Positions 17,793-27,046 of a stretch of DNA of 64,000 nt are shown piece by piece. The notes under the pieces were generated by a model. The model saw nothing but the letters and a program-made list of their open reading frames with translations. It did no database searches and was not told the origin of the DNA. Each line of letters begins with the position of its first letter. Within the stretch, counting starts at the first letter, position 1. The position numbers and the translations under genes were made by a program. The stretch is from Hyphomicrobium sp. (GTDB taxonomy: Bacteria; Pseudomonadota; Alphaproteobacteria; Rhizobiales; Hyphomicrobiaceae). Location: positions 1-64,000 of the forward strand of contig JALHOF010000017.1 of the NCBI GenBank assembly GCA_022843145.1, read 5' to 3'.

Positions 17793-18644
17793 ATGAGCTT
17801 TCTCACGACGACCGACGGAACGGACATCTATTTCGAGGATACGAAAACCGGCGAGCCGATCGTGTTCATCCACGGCTGGCCGCTTTCGTCGGCGATGTGG
17901 GAGTATCAGGTCGTGCCGTTGAGCGAAGCCGGGTTTCGCTGCGTAACGTACGATCGCCGCGGGTTCGGCAGGTCCTCGAAGCCGGCGGGCGGGTATGACT
18001 ACGGCACACTCGCAGACGATCTCTCGGCGCTGCTCGAGAAACTCGATTTGCGCAATGTGACCCTCGTCGGGTTCTCGATGGGTGGCGGGGAGGCTGTTGA
18101 GTACCTGTCGCGGCACGGTTCGGCCGGACGGGTGTCGCGGGCGGTCCTCGTGGCGTCGATCGTGCCCTATCTGCTGAGGACAGGCGACAATCCCGAGGGC
18201 GTCGAGATGTCGGTGTTCGATGGCATCCGCGACGGTTTGCGCAAGGATCGCCCGGCGTTCCTGACGGACTTCACGAAGGGTTTCTTCGGCGTCAGCATGC
18301 TGTCGTCGCCGATCAGCGATTCTTTCCTCGCGGCGACTTGCGAAGTCGCGATGCAGGCGTCACCGATCGCAACGCTGGCGTGCGTGAAGTCGTTCTCGGA
18401 AACCGATTTCCGGGCAGCCGCGCGAACGATCACGGTGCCGACACTCGTGATCCACGGCGACGCGGACGCGACCGTTCCGATCGCGCCGTCGGGCAAGGCG
18501 GCGACGGAGCTGATCGCCGACGCGGACCTCGAGATCTACGAGGGTGCGCCGCACGGGCTGACGTACACACATCGCGACCGGCTCAACCGTGATCTTGCCG
18601 CGTTCGCGTCGGAAGGGCGGATTGTGTTGCCCGAGACGAGATGA
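17793..18644 (+). CDS. Alpha/beta hydrolase (non-haem chloroperoxidase-like)
   Basis: A 283-residue alpha/beta hydrolase resembling cofactor-free haloperoxidases/esterases. The oxyanion segment is VFIHGWPLSSAMWEYQ (about 27-42), the nucleophile elbow GFSMGGGEAVEY (about 94), the acid in VIHGDADATVP (about 228) and the His in GAPHGLTYTH (about 255). The ATG at 17793 gives the family start SFLTTTDGTDIYFED. No signal peptide is present, so it is cytoplasmic. It is divergent from nasBA with no evident functional link. It ends at a strong hairpin. Confidence 0.88.
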   Translation: MSFLTTTDGTDIYFEDTKTGEPIVFIHGWPLSSAMWEYQVVPLSEAGFRCVTYDRRGFGRSSKPAGGYDYGTLADDLSALLEKLDLRNVTLVGFSMGGGEAVEYLSRHGSAGRVSRAVLVASIVPYLLRTGDNPEGVEMSVFDGIRDGLRKDRPAFLTDFTKGFFGVSMLSSPISDSFLAATCEVAMQASPIATLACVKSFSETDFRAAARTITVPTLVIHGDADATVPIAPSGKAATELIADADLEIYEGAPHGLTYTHRDRLNRDLAAFASEGRIVLPETR

Positions 18645-18649
18645 CGAGC

Positions 18650-18672
18650 GGCGCAGAGACGATCTCTGCGCC
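18650..18672. terminator. Perfect 10-bp hairpin between convergent genes
   Basis: GGCGCAGAGA (18650-18659) and TCTCTGCGCC (18663-18672) form a perfect 10-bp stem with a 3-base loop between the hydrolase stop (18644) and the convergent small secreted gene (18681). No U-run follows on either strand, but position and stability suggest a bidirectional terminator. Confidence 0.6.
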
Positions 18673-18680
18673 GCCTCCCA

Positions 18681-19025
18681 TTACTTCTTGGTCCACGTTT
18701 CGCTGTCGCACATCGACTGGCCGATCGCGCAGCCCTTGATCGTCAGAGACGACGCGGCCATCGAGACTGAGCCGTTGAAGGTCATGAAGCCCGGCATATC
18801 GGGATGCTTCATGCCGCTGCCGGCGTATCCGCCGCCGCTCTTGGCCATGCCGTTGCACATCTCGAAGCCGTCGCTGGCGCGCGTGCAGTACAGCTTGCCG
18901 CCCTTGACGGCGACGTTGATGGCCTGGCTGCCCTTGCGCACATAGGTGTCGGCGGCGGCGGTACCAGCGGTGACGGCGAGCGCGGCAAGTGTTGTGATCG
19001 CTACTGAAAAAATGTGCTGTTTCAT
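18681..19025 (-). CDS. Small secreted protein, unknown function
   Basis: A 114-residue protein with a signal peptide (MKQHIFSVAITTLAALAVTAGTAAA). The mature part is Gly/Met-rich with four Cys (LYCTRA, FEMCNGM, IKGCAIG, SMCDSETW), suggesting two disulfides in the periplasm. It is not a family I recognise. The initiating ATG at 19025 follows GGGAGGAACACA on the minus strand, a good ribosome-binding site. It converges with the hydrolase gene, separated by a hairpin. The unknown mature domain looks compact and folded. Confidence 0.65.
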   Translation of the reverse strand: MKQHIFSVAITTLAALAVTAGTAAADTYVRKGSQAINVAVKGGKLYCTRASDGFEMCNGMAKSGGGYAGSGMKHPDMPGFMTFNGSVSMAASSLTIKGCAIGQSMCDSETWTKK

Positions 19026-19444
19026 TGTGTTCCTCCCAAATCAACCCCGTGGCTGCCTGTGCTGGCCTGCGGCTTGTTCGTCGTCCGTCGTCCGAGGTCC
19101 GTGGGGTTGGCGGCCGTCAGATCGCGGATTGCATCAATGATCGAGGGCAGGTGGATCGAAGGCCAGCAGCCACCACAGGATATGTGGCAAATTGCTTTGC
19201 AACAAGACGTTTGAATACATGAATATGTTGGATTGAGGTTTCAGCGGCTTGCGACGACGGCAGTTTGCTTTCCAGCTCGGCCAATTCACGCCGCGAAAAT
19301 CCCCGCGGAAGATCCCGCGTATCGAACCGTCTCGACTACGCGATGTCCCGTCTGGCGGCCCCCGTCTTGACAGTACCGGCAAACCCCGCGATGCGTCTCG
19401 CCAGTCTTACCTGCTTGGTCGGCAGTGAGTGAGAGGAGAACACC
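19026..19444. other. Intergenic region between a small secreted gene and thrS
   Basis: About 420 bases containing no convincing gene. The 3' part probably carries the thrS promoter; GAGAGGAG at 19431-19438 is the thrS ribosome-binding site. The middle (about 19180-19245) is more A/T-rich than the surroundings, compatible with a divergent promoter. I see no structured leader or tRNA-like element. Confidence 0.5.
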
Positions 19445-21382
19445 ATGTCTGAGATTACGCTGACTTTTCCCGACGGCAAAAGCCGCAACGTGCCAGCTGG
19501 CACGACCGGGCTCGAGGTCGCCAAGTCGATCTCGCCGAGCCTCGCCAAGCGAACGGTCGCGATGCAGCTCGATGGAGCGCTCGCGGATCTCGCGGACCCG
19601 ATCAACAATGATGCGACGATCAATTTCGTGGCGCGCACGGATGCTGCGGCGCTCGAATTGATCCGCCACGACGCGGCGCACGTCATGGCCGAAGCCGTGC
19701 AGGCGCTGTGGCCCGGCACGCAGGTGACCATCGGCCCGGTGATCGAGAACGGCTTCTTCTACGACTTCGCCAAGGCCGAGCCGTTCCTGCCCGAGGATCT
19801 GGCGAAGATCGAAAAGAAGATGGGCGAGATCATCGCCAAGAATGCGCCGTTCACGAAGGAAGTCTGGAGCCGCGATCAGGCGAAGGAGCACTTCCGCAAG
19901 GCCGGTGAACTGTTCAAGGTCGAGTTGGTCGATGCCATCCCAGCCGATCAGGATCTCAAGATCTACAAGCAGGGCGCGTGGCTCGACCTCTGCCGCGGCC
20001 CGCACATGACCTCGACGGGCGCGATCGGCAAGGCGTTCAAGCTGACCAAGTTCGCGGGCGCCTACTGGCGCGGCGACAGCAACAACCCGCAGCTGCAGCG
20101 CATCTACGGCACCGCGTTCGCCACGCAGGAGGAACTCGACGCCTACCTGAAGCAGATCGAGGAAGCGGAGAAGCGCGATCACAGGAAGCTCGGCAGGGAG
20201 ATGGACCTGTTTCACTTCCAGGAGGAAGCGCCGGGCTCGGTGTTCTGGCATCCGAAAGGCTGGACGCTGTTCCAGACGCTGATCTCGTACATGCGCCGCC
20301 AGCAGCAGAAGGCCGGCTACTTAGAGGTAAATTCTCCGGACATGATGGAGAAGCACTTCTGGGAGCTGTCTGGGCACTGGGAGAACTACGGCGAGAACAT
20401 GTTCACGACCACGCTGCCGGACGAGCGCGTGTTCTGCTGCAAGCCGATGAACTGCCCAGGTCACGTGCAGATCTTCAAGCATGGCCTGAAGAGCTATCGT
20501 GACCTGCCGCTGAAGATCGCCGAGTTCGGCAAGGTGCATCGCTACGAGCCGTCGGGCGCGCTGCACGGGATGCTGCGCGTGCGCCACTTCACGCAGGACG
20601 ACGCGCACATCTTCATCACCGAAAATCAGATCATGGACGAGTGCCTGAAGATCAATGATCTGATGCTTTCGATCTACAAGGACTTCGGTTTCGAGGACAT
20701 TTTCATCAAGCTGTCGACGCGCCCAGAGAAGCGGGTCGGAGCCGATCACCTGTGGGACAAGGCCGAAAAGGCACTGGCGGACGTTCTGGATGAAGTGAAG
20801 CGACGCTCGAACGGACGCATCAAGACGGCGCTGCAACCGGGCGAGGGGGCGTTCTACGGTCCAAAGCTCGAATACACGCTGAAGGATGCCATCGGGCGCG
20901 AATGGCAGTGCGGCACGACGCAGGTCGATTTCAATCTCGCCGGCCGCTTGGGCGCGTTCTACATCGACGAGCATTCGCAGAAGGTGACGCCGGTGATGAT
21001 CCACCGCGCCATGTTCGGCTCTCTCGAGCGCTTCACCGGCATCCTGATCGAGAATTTCGCCGGGCACTTCCCGCTGTGGCTCGCGCCGCAGCAGGTCGTC
21101 GTCGCGCCGATCGTGTCGGATGCGGACGCCTATGCGATGGAGGTGGCGTCGGCGCTGGCGCGGGCGGGGCTCAGGGTCGAGACCGATCTGAGGAACGAGA
21201 AGATCAGCTACAAGGTGCGCGAGCACTCGCTGGCCAAGGTGCCCGTCATCATCGCGGTCGGCAAGCGCGAGGCCGAGGAGCGCTCGGTGTCGATCCGCCG
21301 TCTGGGCAGCGAGAAGCAGACGGTGACCCCTCTGGATGAGGCGATTGCAGCGCTGGCGGACGAGGCGAAGACGCCGGGGTAG
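19445..21382 (+). CDS. thrS: Threonyl-tRNA synthetase
   Basis: A 645-residue class II aminoacyl-tRNA synthetase charging tRNA-Thr. Domains in order: TGS domain (1-62), the editing/SAD domain with the His motif [11 protein letters not shown] (about 77) and the Cys/His region CRGPH (about 182), and the catalytic core. The core has motif 2 around [19 protein letters not shown] and motif 3 with [12 protein letters not shown]. The anticodon-binding domain (about 545-645) includes [13 protein letters not shown]. Zn ligands Cys/His are in CKPMNCPGH. Length is standard. GAGAGGAG precedes the ATG by 6 bases. Mono-cistronic, cytoplasmic, essential. Confidence 0.98.
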   Translation: MSEITLTFPDGKSRNVPAGTTGLEVAKSISPSLAKRTVAMQLDGALADLADPINNDATINFVARTDAAALELIRHDAAHVMAEAVQALWPGTQVTIGPVIENGFFYDFAKAEPFLPEDLAKIEKKMGEIIAKNAPFTKEVWSRDQAKEHFRKAGELFKVELVDAIPADQDLKIYKQGAWLDLCRGPHMTSTGAIGKAFKLTKFAGAYWRGDSNNPQLQRIYGTAFATQEELDAYLKQIEEAEKRDHRKLGREMDLFHFQEEAPGSVFWHPKGWTLFQTLISYMRRQQQKAGYLEVNSPDMMEKHFWELSGHWENYGENMFTTTLPDERVFCCKPMNCPGHVQIFKHGLKSYRDLPLKIAEFGKVHRYEPSGALHGMLRVRHFTQDDAHIFITENQIMDECLKINDLMLSIYKDFGFEDIFIKLSTRPEKRVGADHLWDKAEKALADVLDEVKRRSNGRIKTALQPGEGAFYGPKLEYTLKDAIGREWQCGTTQVDFNLAGRLGAFYIDEHSQKVTPVMIHRAMFGSLERFTGILIENFAGHFPLWLAPQQVVVAPIVSDADAYAMEVASALARAGLRVETDLRNEKISYKVREHSLAKVPVIIAVGKREAEERSVSIRRLGSEKQTVTPLDEAIAALADEAKTPG

Positions 21383-21448
21383 GGCCGTTCGCTTCCTGAT
21401 CTATTCCTGGATGCATTGCGTAGCGAAAGGCTGAGACAGGGGGATTTG

Positions 21449-22561
21449 ATGGTTTGGCGCGTCGTGCGGGCGACCTTGGGTTCGCTACTGCTATTGCCGA
21501 ATGTCGCCGCCGCGCAACTCGCGTCGATGCGTCCACCTTCGGAGCCGTTCGACGCGGCAAAAGCGCCGCCGGCTCCGAACTATAGTGAGCCGTCGGCTTG
21601 GGTTGTCTGGCCGGGTCGTCCGAGCAATGCCGATCAGACGCCAAAGGGACTAGAAGGGACTATCGCGAAAAACCCAGACGCGGATGTGTTCTTCGTTCAC
21701 CCGACGACATACCTTCAGAACGACCGCTGGAACGCGCGGTTTGACGAGGGCGGCGCGACCGGCGCTCAACTCGAAAATGGTGTGCTGCGCTACCAGACGA
21801 GCGTGTTCAACGCCTGCTGCCGGATATATGCCCCGCGTTATAGGCAGACCACGATTGCCGCGTTTCTCAATCCACGTGACGACAGCAACAAGGCCTATGA
21901 CCTCGCCTATGGCGATGTGGTCCGGGCATTCGATCACTACGTCGCAAACGAAGCCAAGGGACGTCCGTTCATTCTCGCGAGCCACAGTCAGGGATCGTTA
22001 CACGCGACACGGCTCCTGCAAGATCGCATCATCTCCAACCCCGCGCTGCGGAAGCGTCTGGTGGTTGCGTATGTCGTGGGAGCATCGCTGCCGGAGCAAC
22101 AGGAGTGGACGCGATTGCCGATCTGCAATTCGGCTCGACAAACAGGTTGCATCGTCGATTGGAACAGCGCGACGGCCTTCACACCGCTTGCGCTCGGACG
22201 TGGTTTGATGATGACCTATGGCGATGGAGATTATCGTACGGTCGGGCTTAAACGCTGGATGTGCGTCAATCCGCTGACTTGGGATCGCAAGGGTGGCGCC
22301 TCAGCGACGGCGAACACGGGCGCGCTTCCTGCCGTTGGTCACGGCAATCCACTGCCGGCGATGAGAACTGGTGTCACTGGCGCGCGGTGTGCGCGCGGCC
22401 GTCTCATCGTGTCCATCACGCGAGACAAGCGGGACGGTTTTGCGGACGTGCTGACCAAGCTCGGAAGCTATCACAACATGGACTATAATCTGTTCTACGC
22501 AAGCATCCGGAAAAATGCGATTGATCGTGTCAAAGCGTATCGCGCGAAGCCGAGATCCTAG
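21449..22561 (+). CDS. DUF3089 domain-containing protein, predicted secreted hydrolase-like
   Basis: A 370-residue protein with a signal-like N-terminus (VWRVVRATLGSLLLLPNVAAA). It carries the DUF3089 hallmark ADVFFVHPTTYLQ (about 68) and a lipase-like nucleophile elbow ILASHSQGSLHATRLL (about 172), typical of this alpha/beta-hydrolase-related family. YGDVVRAFDHY and NMDYNLFYASI are other conserved-looking blocks. The ATG at 21449, preceded by AGGGGG, gives the best signal peptide. The substrate is unknown. Only 12 bases separate it from the convergent sugar dehydrogenase gene. Confidence 0.82.
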   Translation: MVWRVVRATLGSLLLLPNVAAAQLASMRPPSEPFDAAKAPPAPNYSEPSAWVVWPGRPSNADQTPKGLEGTIAKNPDADVFFVHPTTYLQNDRWNARFDEGGATGAQLENGVLRYQTSVFNACCRIYAPRYRQTTIAAFLNPRDDSNKAYDLAYGDVVRAFDHYVANEAKGRPFILASHSQGSLHATRLLQDRIISNPALRKRLVVAYVVGASLPEQQEWTRLPICNSARQTGCIVDWNSATAFTPLALGRGLMMTYGDGDYRTVGLKRWMCVNPLTWDRKGGASATANTGALPAVGHGNPLPAMRTGVTGARCARGRLIVSITRDKRDGFADVLTKLGSYHNMDYNLFYASIRKNAIDRVKAYRAKPRS

Positions 22562-22573
22562 CGCCGCAGTCGG

Positions 22574-23728
22574 TCACCGAGCCGCCGACGTGGGCGGTAT
22601 GAGGCGGAGCAACTTTCCTGCCTCGCCGTCTTCGAGCAGCACGATGCCGCCGTCGGGTGTTTGGGCAATATCGCGGATGCGGCGGCCGGTTTCGACACGT
22701 TCTTCGGACGCCACGTTCTGACCATTCAGCGTGACGACGATCAGCGCTTTCGACGACAGGCCGCCGATCAACATCTTGCCTTTCCAAGCCGGGAACGCAT
22801 CGCCGGTGTAGAACAGCAGACCGGACGGCGAGATCACCGGGCTCCACGATTTGATCGGCGCTGCAAATTCCGGCCGCGTCGCGTGGCGCGCAATCTTGCT
22901 ATCGTCGTAGTTGTCGCCGTCACTGACGGTTGGCCAACCGTAGTCGCGGCCCTTGACGATGAGGTTCAGTTCGTCGCCGCCTTTCGGCCCCATCTCGTGC
23001 GACCACAGTTCATCGGTGCCTGGACGGAACGCGAGACCGAGCGGATTGCGATGACCGGCGGACCATACGTCGGACCCCTCGGCGCGATTGGATGCGACAG
23101 TGCCCTTTGGGTCGATGCGGACAATCTTGCCAACATTGCCGGTCATGTCCTGCGCCGGGTCGAAGCGCTGACGATCGCCCGACGTCACATACATCATCCC
23201 GTCGGATGCGATGGCCATGTGTCCGCCGAAGTGTCCCCGGCCAACCAGCTTCGGCGTCTGACGCCAGATCACCTCGACGGAGGACAGGGTGTCACCCGCG
23301 AGCTTCGCGCGGGCAATAGCGAGACCTTTGATGACGTTGTCGTCGAGCTTCTGCCCATCGCCGATACGCGGATCGCGGCCGTCGGCCTTCGGAGCCGCCG
23401 ACTGGTCAGCAGCCGCTTCGACGAAGGACAGGTAGATCGTGCTGTTGGTGGCGAAGCGCGGATCGACTGCGACGTCGAGAAGTCCACCCTGGTCGCGATA
23501 CGCGACGGCCGGAACGCCCGCGATGGGCTCAGAGAGCCGAGTGCCGGCAAAGATCCGAAGCTGGCCCGGCTTCTCGGTGACCAGGAGCCGGCCATCGGGG
23601 AGGTAAGCCATGGCCCACGGGTGCTCGAGCTTGGCGAGTTCCTTGACAGTCACAGTGCCGCCGACGGTTTTCAGAGTGTCGGACTTGGACGCGGTCGCAG
23701 CGCCGAAGATCGCTGAAACAATTCCCAT
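22574..23728 (-). CDS. PQQ-dependent sugar dehydrogenase (soluble aldose dehydrogenase type)
   Basis: A 384-residue six-bladed beta-propeller of the soluble glucose/aldose sugar dehydrogenase family (YliI/Asd-like), which oxidises aldoses with PQQ in the periplasm. Seen are LEHPWAMAYLPDGRLLVTEK (about 33), RDQGGLLDVAVDPRF, the active-site His region GRGHFGGHMAIASDG, the Ca-binding-like TGNVGKIVRIDP, and WSAGHRNPLGLAF. The ATG at 23728 yields a short hydrophobic leader (MGIVSAIFGAATASKS). The frame runs open to 23839, so a longer signal is possible. PQQ synthesis genes are not in the window. Confidence 0.85.
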   Translation of the reverse strand: MGIVSAIFGAATASKSDTLKTVGGTVTVKELAKLEHPWAMAYLPDGRLLVTEKPGQLRIFAGTRLSEPIAGVPAVAYRDQGGLLDVAVDPRFATNSTIYLSFVEAAADQSAAPKADGRDPRIGDGQKLDDNVIKGLAIARAKLAGDTLSSVEVIWRQTPKLVGRGHFGGHMAIASDGMMYVTSGDRQRFDPAQDMTGNVGKIVRIDPKGTVASNRAEGSDVWSAGHRNPLGLAFRPGTDELWSHEMGPKGGDELNLIVKGRDYGWPTVSDGDNYDDSKIARHATRPEFAAPIKSWSPVISPSGLLFYTGDAFPAWKGKMLIGGLSSKALIVVTLNGQNVASEERVETGRRIRDIAQTPDGGIVLLEDGEAGKLLRLIPPTSAAR

Positions 23729-24083
23729 GACAATACCTGCCTGTTTCAGTGTCGGTGCCGATGTGCACGACGCGCCGCTTCTACTGCAGGAGGCGGAAAT
23801 GCCTTCCGCGTTTTCGGGCTGATGATCTGCACTGCGCATGTTTTCGGTCCCAGTCGTCCAATAGCCGCATGTAGAACGTAAACAGCCGGCGGCCGCGATC
23901 GTTCCCGGCGCTGTGCCCGCGGTTCGGCGGAGGGGCAGTTGGAAGCAGTGGCAATCGCCATCTGTCAGGCTAGGGGTTCTGCTCCATGCCCGATCTCGAT
24001 CGCGCGCTCGACGCGGCGCTGAGCCTTTTACGCGGTTCTGGAACGGCTGGCTTAGCGCATCGATCCAGTATGGCCGTCGCGGG
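23729..24083. other. Intergenic region, no confident gene
   Basis: About 355 bases between the sugar dehydrogenase start and the LprI-like stop. A 37-codon frame (ATG at 23984) runs across the LprI-like stop on the opposite strand but shows no ribosome-binding site or family. I see no tRNA, terminator with U-run or repeat. The part next to 23728 probably holds the sugar dehydrogenase promoter. Confidence 0.4.
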
Positions 24084-24527
24084 TTACGGCGCGTCGTAGC
24101 GGTCGCGAAGCTGCTTCGTGCGGGCCTGGGTCAACGTTTCCATGCAGCCGAGCACGTCGGCATTGGTGCCGGTGCCGCCGCTCCAGTGCATGGGGACGTG
24201 ATCCTTGCACTCGGCATCGCGATAGGCGAGCCAGGCGCGCTGGCTCTTGCGCAGCGCCTCGGCCCAGCTCTTGGCGTCGAATGGGGCGTCGGTCGCCATC
24301 TCCGGGATGTCGCCGAGCGCTGATTTATAGGCCGCGTTGAGATCGGCGTCGGCCTTCTCGAAGTCCCGCAGCGCGCAAAAATTCATCTCGACGGTGGACA
24401 GAGCGTTCTCGCAATCAACCTTCGACGGCGCCTGTGCCGTAGCCGGTGCGGCGAACAACACGGTGAGCGCCGCCATGACGATCGAGCCGCATTCATAGCG
24501 TCGGGAGGGAACCTTCATGTCGCGCAT
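24084..24527 (-). CDS. LprI N-terminal-like (DUF1311) secreted protein
   Basis: A 147-residue protein with a signal peptide (hydrophobic VMAALTVLFAAPATAQA) and the DUF1311/LprI-N pattern. The first Cys/helix is DCENALSTVEMNFCALRDF, followed by ADADLNAAYKSAL, KSQRAWLAYRDAEC and GCMETLTQARTKQLRDR. Four Cys probably form two disulfides. Mycobacterial LprI inhibits lysozyme, but most proteobacterial members are uncharacterised. Start is either 24527 or an ATG three codons in. Probably periplasmic. Confidence 0.85.
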   Translation of the reverse strand: MRDMKVPSRRYECGSIVMAALTVLFAAPATAQAPSKVDCENALSTVEMNFCALRDFEKADADLNAAYKSALGDIPEMATDAPFDAKSWAEALRKSQRAWLAYRDAECKDHVPMHWSGGTGTNADVLGCMETLTQARTKQLRDRYDAP

Positions 24528-24627
24528 CCGTGCTGGAGTATCGAACCAAGGAAATCATACGTTGGTTCGGGACGGATGAAGAGGTCATTGCCCGGAAGCG
24601 AGCGATAGCAGCACAGATACGAAGCGG

Positions 24628-24656
24628 AAAAAGCCGGACCCTTTCGGGCCCGGCTT
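24628..24656 (-). terminator. Intrinsic terminator of the small basic secreted gene
   Basis: Read on the minus strand, AAGCCGGGCCC and GGGTCCGGCTT pair over 11 positions (one G-U) around a GAAA loop, and TTTTT follows directly. It is a textbook Rho-independent terminator 26 bases past the stop at 24682. Confidence 0.88.
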
Positions 24657-24681
24657 CGTCTTGCGCGCGAGGCGTCAGGCG

Positions 24682-24990
24682 TTAGTGCCAGCGGCGCTTG
24701 CGGGTGTCGTACCAGCCCCAGTTCGGGCCGTTCTTACGCCACGACCAATAGAGGCCGGACGGACGCTTCGAGCGTGCAGGAGCACAGGCAATTCGCACGC
24801 CAGGACGCGGCGAGCGATGCCAGCCGGCTGGGCCGAGCTGACAGGTCGAGTGGCGGCCGTGGACGAGCTGCAAGTTGCTGTCGGCGTTGCCTTTGAGGCC
24901 GCCGAGCGCTGCGCCTGGTGCGGCGGATGCGCCGGCCGCAGCGAGCGCTGTGCCCGCTGCGAGGACGGTGGCTGCCAGGATCATCTTCAT
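24682..24990 (-). CDS. Small secreted Trp/Arg-rich protein
   Basis: A 102-residue protein with a clear signal peptide (MKMILAATVLAAGTALAAAGASA). The mature part is basic, with two Cys (HSTCQLGP, RIACAPARSK) and an aromatic C-terminus (GLYWSWRKNGPNWGWYD). AAGGAG lies 6 bases before the ATG, and a strong intrinsic terminator follows the stop, so it is a discrete, probably well-expressed transcription unit. Similar short secreted proteins are frequent in Hyphomicrobiales but have no known function. It is likely to be periplasmic or extracellular. Confidence 0.72.
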   Translation of the reverse strand: MKMILAATVLAAGTALAAAGASAAPGAALGGLKGNADSNLQLVHGRHSTCQLGPAGWHRSPRPGVRIACAPARSKRPSGLYWSWRKNGPNWGWYDTRKRRWH

Positions 24991-25230
24991 CTGGTTACTC
25001 CTTGTCGTTTCAAACCTACTGCGGGTCTGACCGCAGCTCATGTCTGACGTTGCATCCGGAGACACCGCGTCAGTGATATCAATATCGGCTAGGACTGTTG
25101 GGAAGGCGCTGCCGGGGGGTAAAGAACTGCAAAGTTCGGTGGAGCCGCCGTCACAGTCGTGCCACGAACCAGCGAGCCCGAAACGAGACCGCCCAGACCG
25201 TGGCATGGGGTGAGAACGCGGAGACCAGCG

Positions 25231-26100
25231 TTGAAGTTCCCCGAACTGAGCTACGTAAATGCCGATGATCCGCCGATCCGGAAATTGTTGATCAGAACGC
25301 TTGAGCGGCTGGCCGGGCGGAACGCGCTCGCGGCGCCCTATGCGCGCTGGCGCACAGAGATCGTGCCGCACGGCGGACGGGTTATCGAGCCGATGCTCAA
25401 GCTCATCGACGTTGAGTTGGAGATCGTGGCGCGGCGCTGGCCCCCGCATATTGGTGCGAGCGAGCCGGTGGTGCTGATCGCCAATCATCCCTACGGCATC
25501 CTCGACGGGATCGCGGCGCTGACGCTGGCCGAGGATCTGGGACGGCCGTTCAAAATTCTGATCAACAAGGATCTGATGAAGGTCCCTGAGATACGGCCCT
25601 ATGCGCTGCCGATCGATTTCGATCCGACGCGCGCCGCGACAGCGACGAACCTCGCGACGCGCAAGGAGGCGATCCGGCTACTGGCCGCGGGCACGACGAT
25701 CGTCGTGTTCCCGGCGGGGGGTGTGGCGACTGCCCCGAACCCGCTGGGCTACGCGGTCGATTTGCCGTGGAAGGGTTTCGTGGCTCGGCTCGTGCGTTCG
25801 GCGAAGGCGACGGTCATCCCCGTCTATTTCGTGGGGCAATGCAGTCCGCTTTTCCACGCGGCGTCACGGATCGGGCTGACGCTGCGGTTGTCGCTGCTGA
25901 TCCATGAGTTTCGCCGCAAGGTCGGCACGCGGATCACCGCCCGGATCGGGCCGCCGGTGCGGTACGAAACGCTGCGCCATCGCGACGACCGCAAGGCTTT
26001 GCTCGGCGAGCTTTATGAACTCGTGCATCGGCAAGCCGGATTGGTGCTGCCGGATGCGGCTCGTTTGCCCGCGTATCTCGGCGGCGGGGATGTGGACTAG
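25231..26100 (+). CDS. Lysophospholipid/1-acylglycerol-3-phosphate acyltransferase family protein
   Basis: A roughly 289-residue PlsC-domain acyltransferase. The acceptor-site motif is [14 protein letters not shown] (about 82-95), with His and Asp separated by five residues, as in the hemolysin/ornithine-lipid acyltransferase branch. [10 protein letters not shown] (about 160) is the second block. The best start is TTG 25231 (family-like LKFPELSY) preceded by GGAG; a GTG at 25159 would add 24 residues. It is membrane-associated in lipid synthesis. The stop overlaps that of the convergent queF by 4 bases. Its precise acyl acceptor is not determinable. Confidence 0.78.
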   Translation: MKFPELSYVNADDPPIRKLLIRTLERLAGRNALAAPYARWRTEIVPHGGRVIEPMLKLIDVELEIVARRWPPHIGASEPVVLIANHPYGILDGIAALTLAEDLGRPFKILINKDLMKVPEIRPYALPIDFDPTRAATATNLATRKEAIRLLAAGTTIVVFPAGGVATAPNPLGYAVDLPWKGFVARLVRSAKATVIPVYFVGQCSPLFHAASRIGLTLRLSLLIHEFRRKVGTRITARIGPPVRYETLRHRDDRKALLGELYELVHRQAGLVLPDAARLPAYLGGGDVD

Positions 26101-26558
26101 CCGCGACCGCGATAGGGGGCGACACCCTGGTCGGGGAGCCAGACGCCCTTGGGGCATTCGCCTGTCTGCCAGAAGACGTCGATGGGGATGCCGCCGCGCG
26201 GATACCAGTAGCCGCCGATGCGCAGGAAATGCGGTTCGAGGAGTGTGGCGAGCCGCTTACCGACAGCGACGGTACAATCCTCGTGGAAGGCACCGTGATT
26301 GCGGAACGAGGCCAAGTAGAGCTTCAGGGATTTGCTTTCGACGAGCCAGTCCTTCGGAACGTAGTCGATGACGAGATGAGCAAAATCCGGCTGGCCAGTG
26401 ACGGGGCACAGCGATGTGAACTCGGGTGCAGTGAAGCGCGCGAGATAGAGCGTGTCGGCGTGCGGGTTGGGCACGCGATCGAGCGTCGCGGTCTCTGGGC
26501 TGTCGGGCAGCGCAGAGGCGCGGCCGAGATGTGTGACGGGAGGTGCCTTGCGCGCCAT
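26097..26558 (-). CDS. queF: NADPH-dependent 7-cyano-7-deazaguanine reductase
   Basis: A 153-residue unimodular (YkvM-type) QueF, which reduces the nitrile preQ0 to preQ1 in queuosine synthesis. The catalytic Cys lies in [13 protein letters not shown] (about 55). The QueF motif [21 protein letters not shown] (shown here in part as [13 protein letters not shown], about 78-98) carries substrate and NADPH contacts. The ATG at 26558 is chosen; upstream residues do not fit the family. It lies 5 bases downstream of queD and is clearly in one operon with it. Confidence 0.95.
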   Translation of the reverse strand: MARKAPPVTHLGRASALPDSPETATLDRVPNPHADTLYLARFTAPEFTSLCPVTGQPDFAHLVIDYVPKDWLVESKSLKLYLASFRNHGAFHEDCTVAVGKRLATLLEPHFLRIGGYWYPRGGIPIDVFWQTGECPKGVWLPDQGVAPYRGRG

Positions 26559-26563
26559 CGGCT

Positions 26564-26950
26564 CTACTCCGCCGCCATGCGCGAGGGCCGGGGCGGGCCG
26601 GAATAGATCACGCCCTCCTGGCAACTGTCGCGGACGACCTGGATCTCGGCGAGGCCGGGGACGCGGTTGGAGAGGCGCTGCCACAGCCACATCGCGATCC
26701 GTTCGAGGGTCGGCGCGGCGAGCCCTTCGACGTCGTTCAGCATCCGATGATCGAGCGCGTCGCGGGCGTCGGCGATGGCAGCGGAGAGATCGTCGAAATG
26801 GAAAACGTAGCCGGTGTCGGCGCCGGGCTCGCCCTCGATGGTGACGCGCGCGCGGAACGAGTGCCCGTGAATGCGGGAGTTGGGGTGTCCGGGTGGGGCC
26901 GACGGCAGATAGTGCGCGGCCTCGAACAGGAAGTCTTTGTAGATGCGCAT
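26564..26950 (-). CDS. queD: QueD-like 6-carboxytetrahydropterin synthase homolog lacking the catalytic Cys
   Basis: A 128-residue member of the PTPS/QueD family. Its place in the queuosine operon implies conversion of dihydroneopterin triphosphate to 6-carboxytetrahydropterin. Zn ligands are His13 (FEAAHYLP) and His28/His30 (RIHGHSF). The usual catalytic Cys four residues before HGH is Asn24 here ([10 protein letters not shown]); I checked this on the nucleotides. The remaining catalytic core, [10 protein letters not shown] and a C-terminal Glu, is present. Either another residue substitutes or this is a divergent subfamily with altered chemistry. queF follows after 5 bases. Confidence 0.82.
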   Translation of the reverse strand: MRIYKDFLFEAAHYLPSAPPGHPNSRIHGHSFRARVTIEGEPGADTGYVFHFDDLSAAIADARDALDHRMLNDVEGLAAPTLERIAMWLWQRLSNRVPGLAEIQVVRDSCQEGVIYSGPPRPSRMAAE

Positions 26951-26956
26951 GAAGAG

Positions 26957-27043
26957 GAGGTTACAGGTTTCAGGTTTCAGGTGATAGGTGACAGGGGGAG
27001 CCGCCTCATAGCCCGAAACCTGTCCCCTGTAACCTGTAACCTC
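26957..27043. repeat. Palindromic repeat element between queE and queD
   Basis: The gap between the queE stop and the queD start is almost entirely an inverted repeat. The left arm starts GAGGTTACAGG and continues with AGGTTTC-type units; the right arm ends CCTGTAACCTGTAACCTC. The outer 11 bases pair perfectly, and shorter units such as ACAGGTTTC/GAAACCTGT also pair. It could fold as a hairpin in the mRNA. It resembles a dispersed intergenic repeat family. Confidence 0.7.
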
Positions 27044-27046
27044 GTC

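Noticed and set aside
20321-21226. Long reverse-strand open frame opposite thrS
   Set aside because: Its product is Arg/His/Leu-rich low-information sequence with no motifs and lies fully antisense to thrS; it is a GC-bias shadow.
23984-24097. 37-codon frame before the LprI-like gene
   Set aside because: No ribosome-binding site and no recognisable family; it overlaps the 3' end of the opposite gene.
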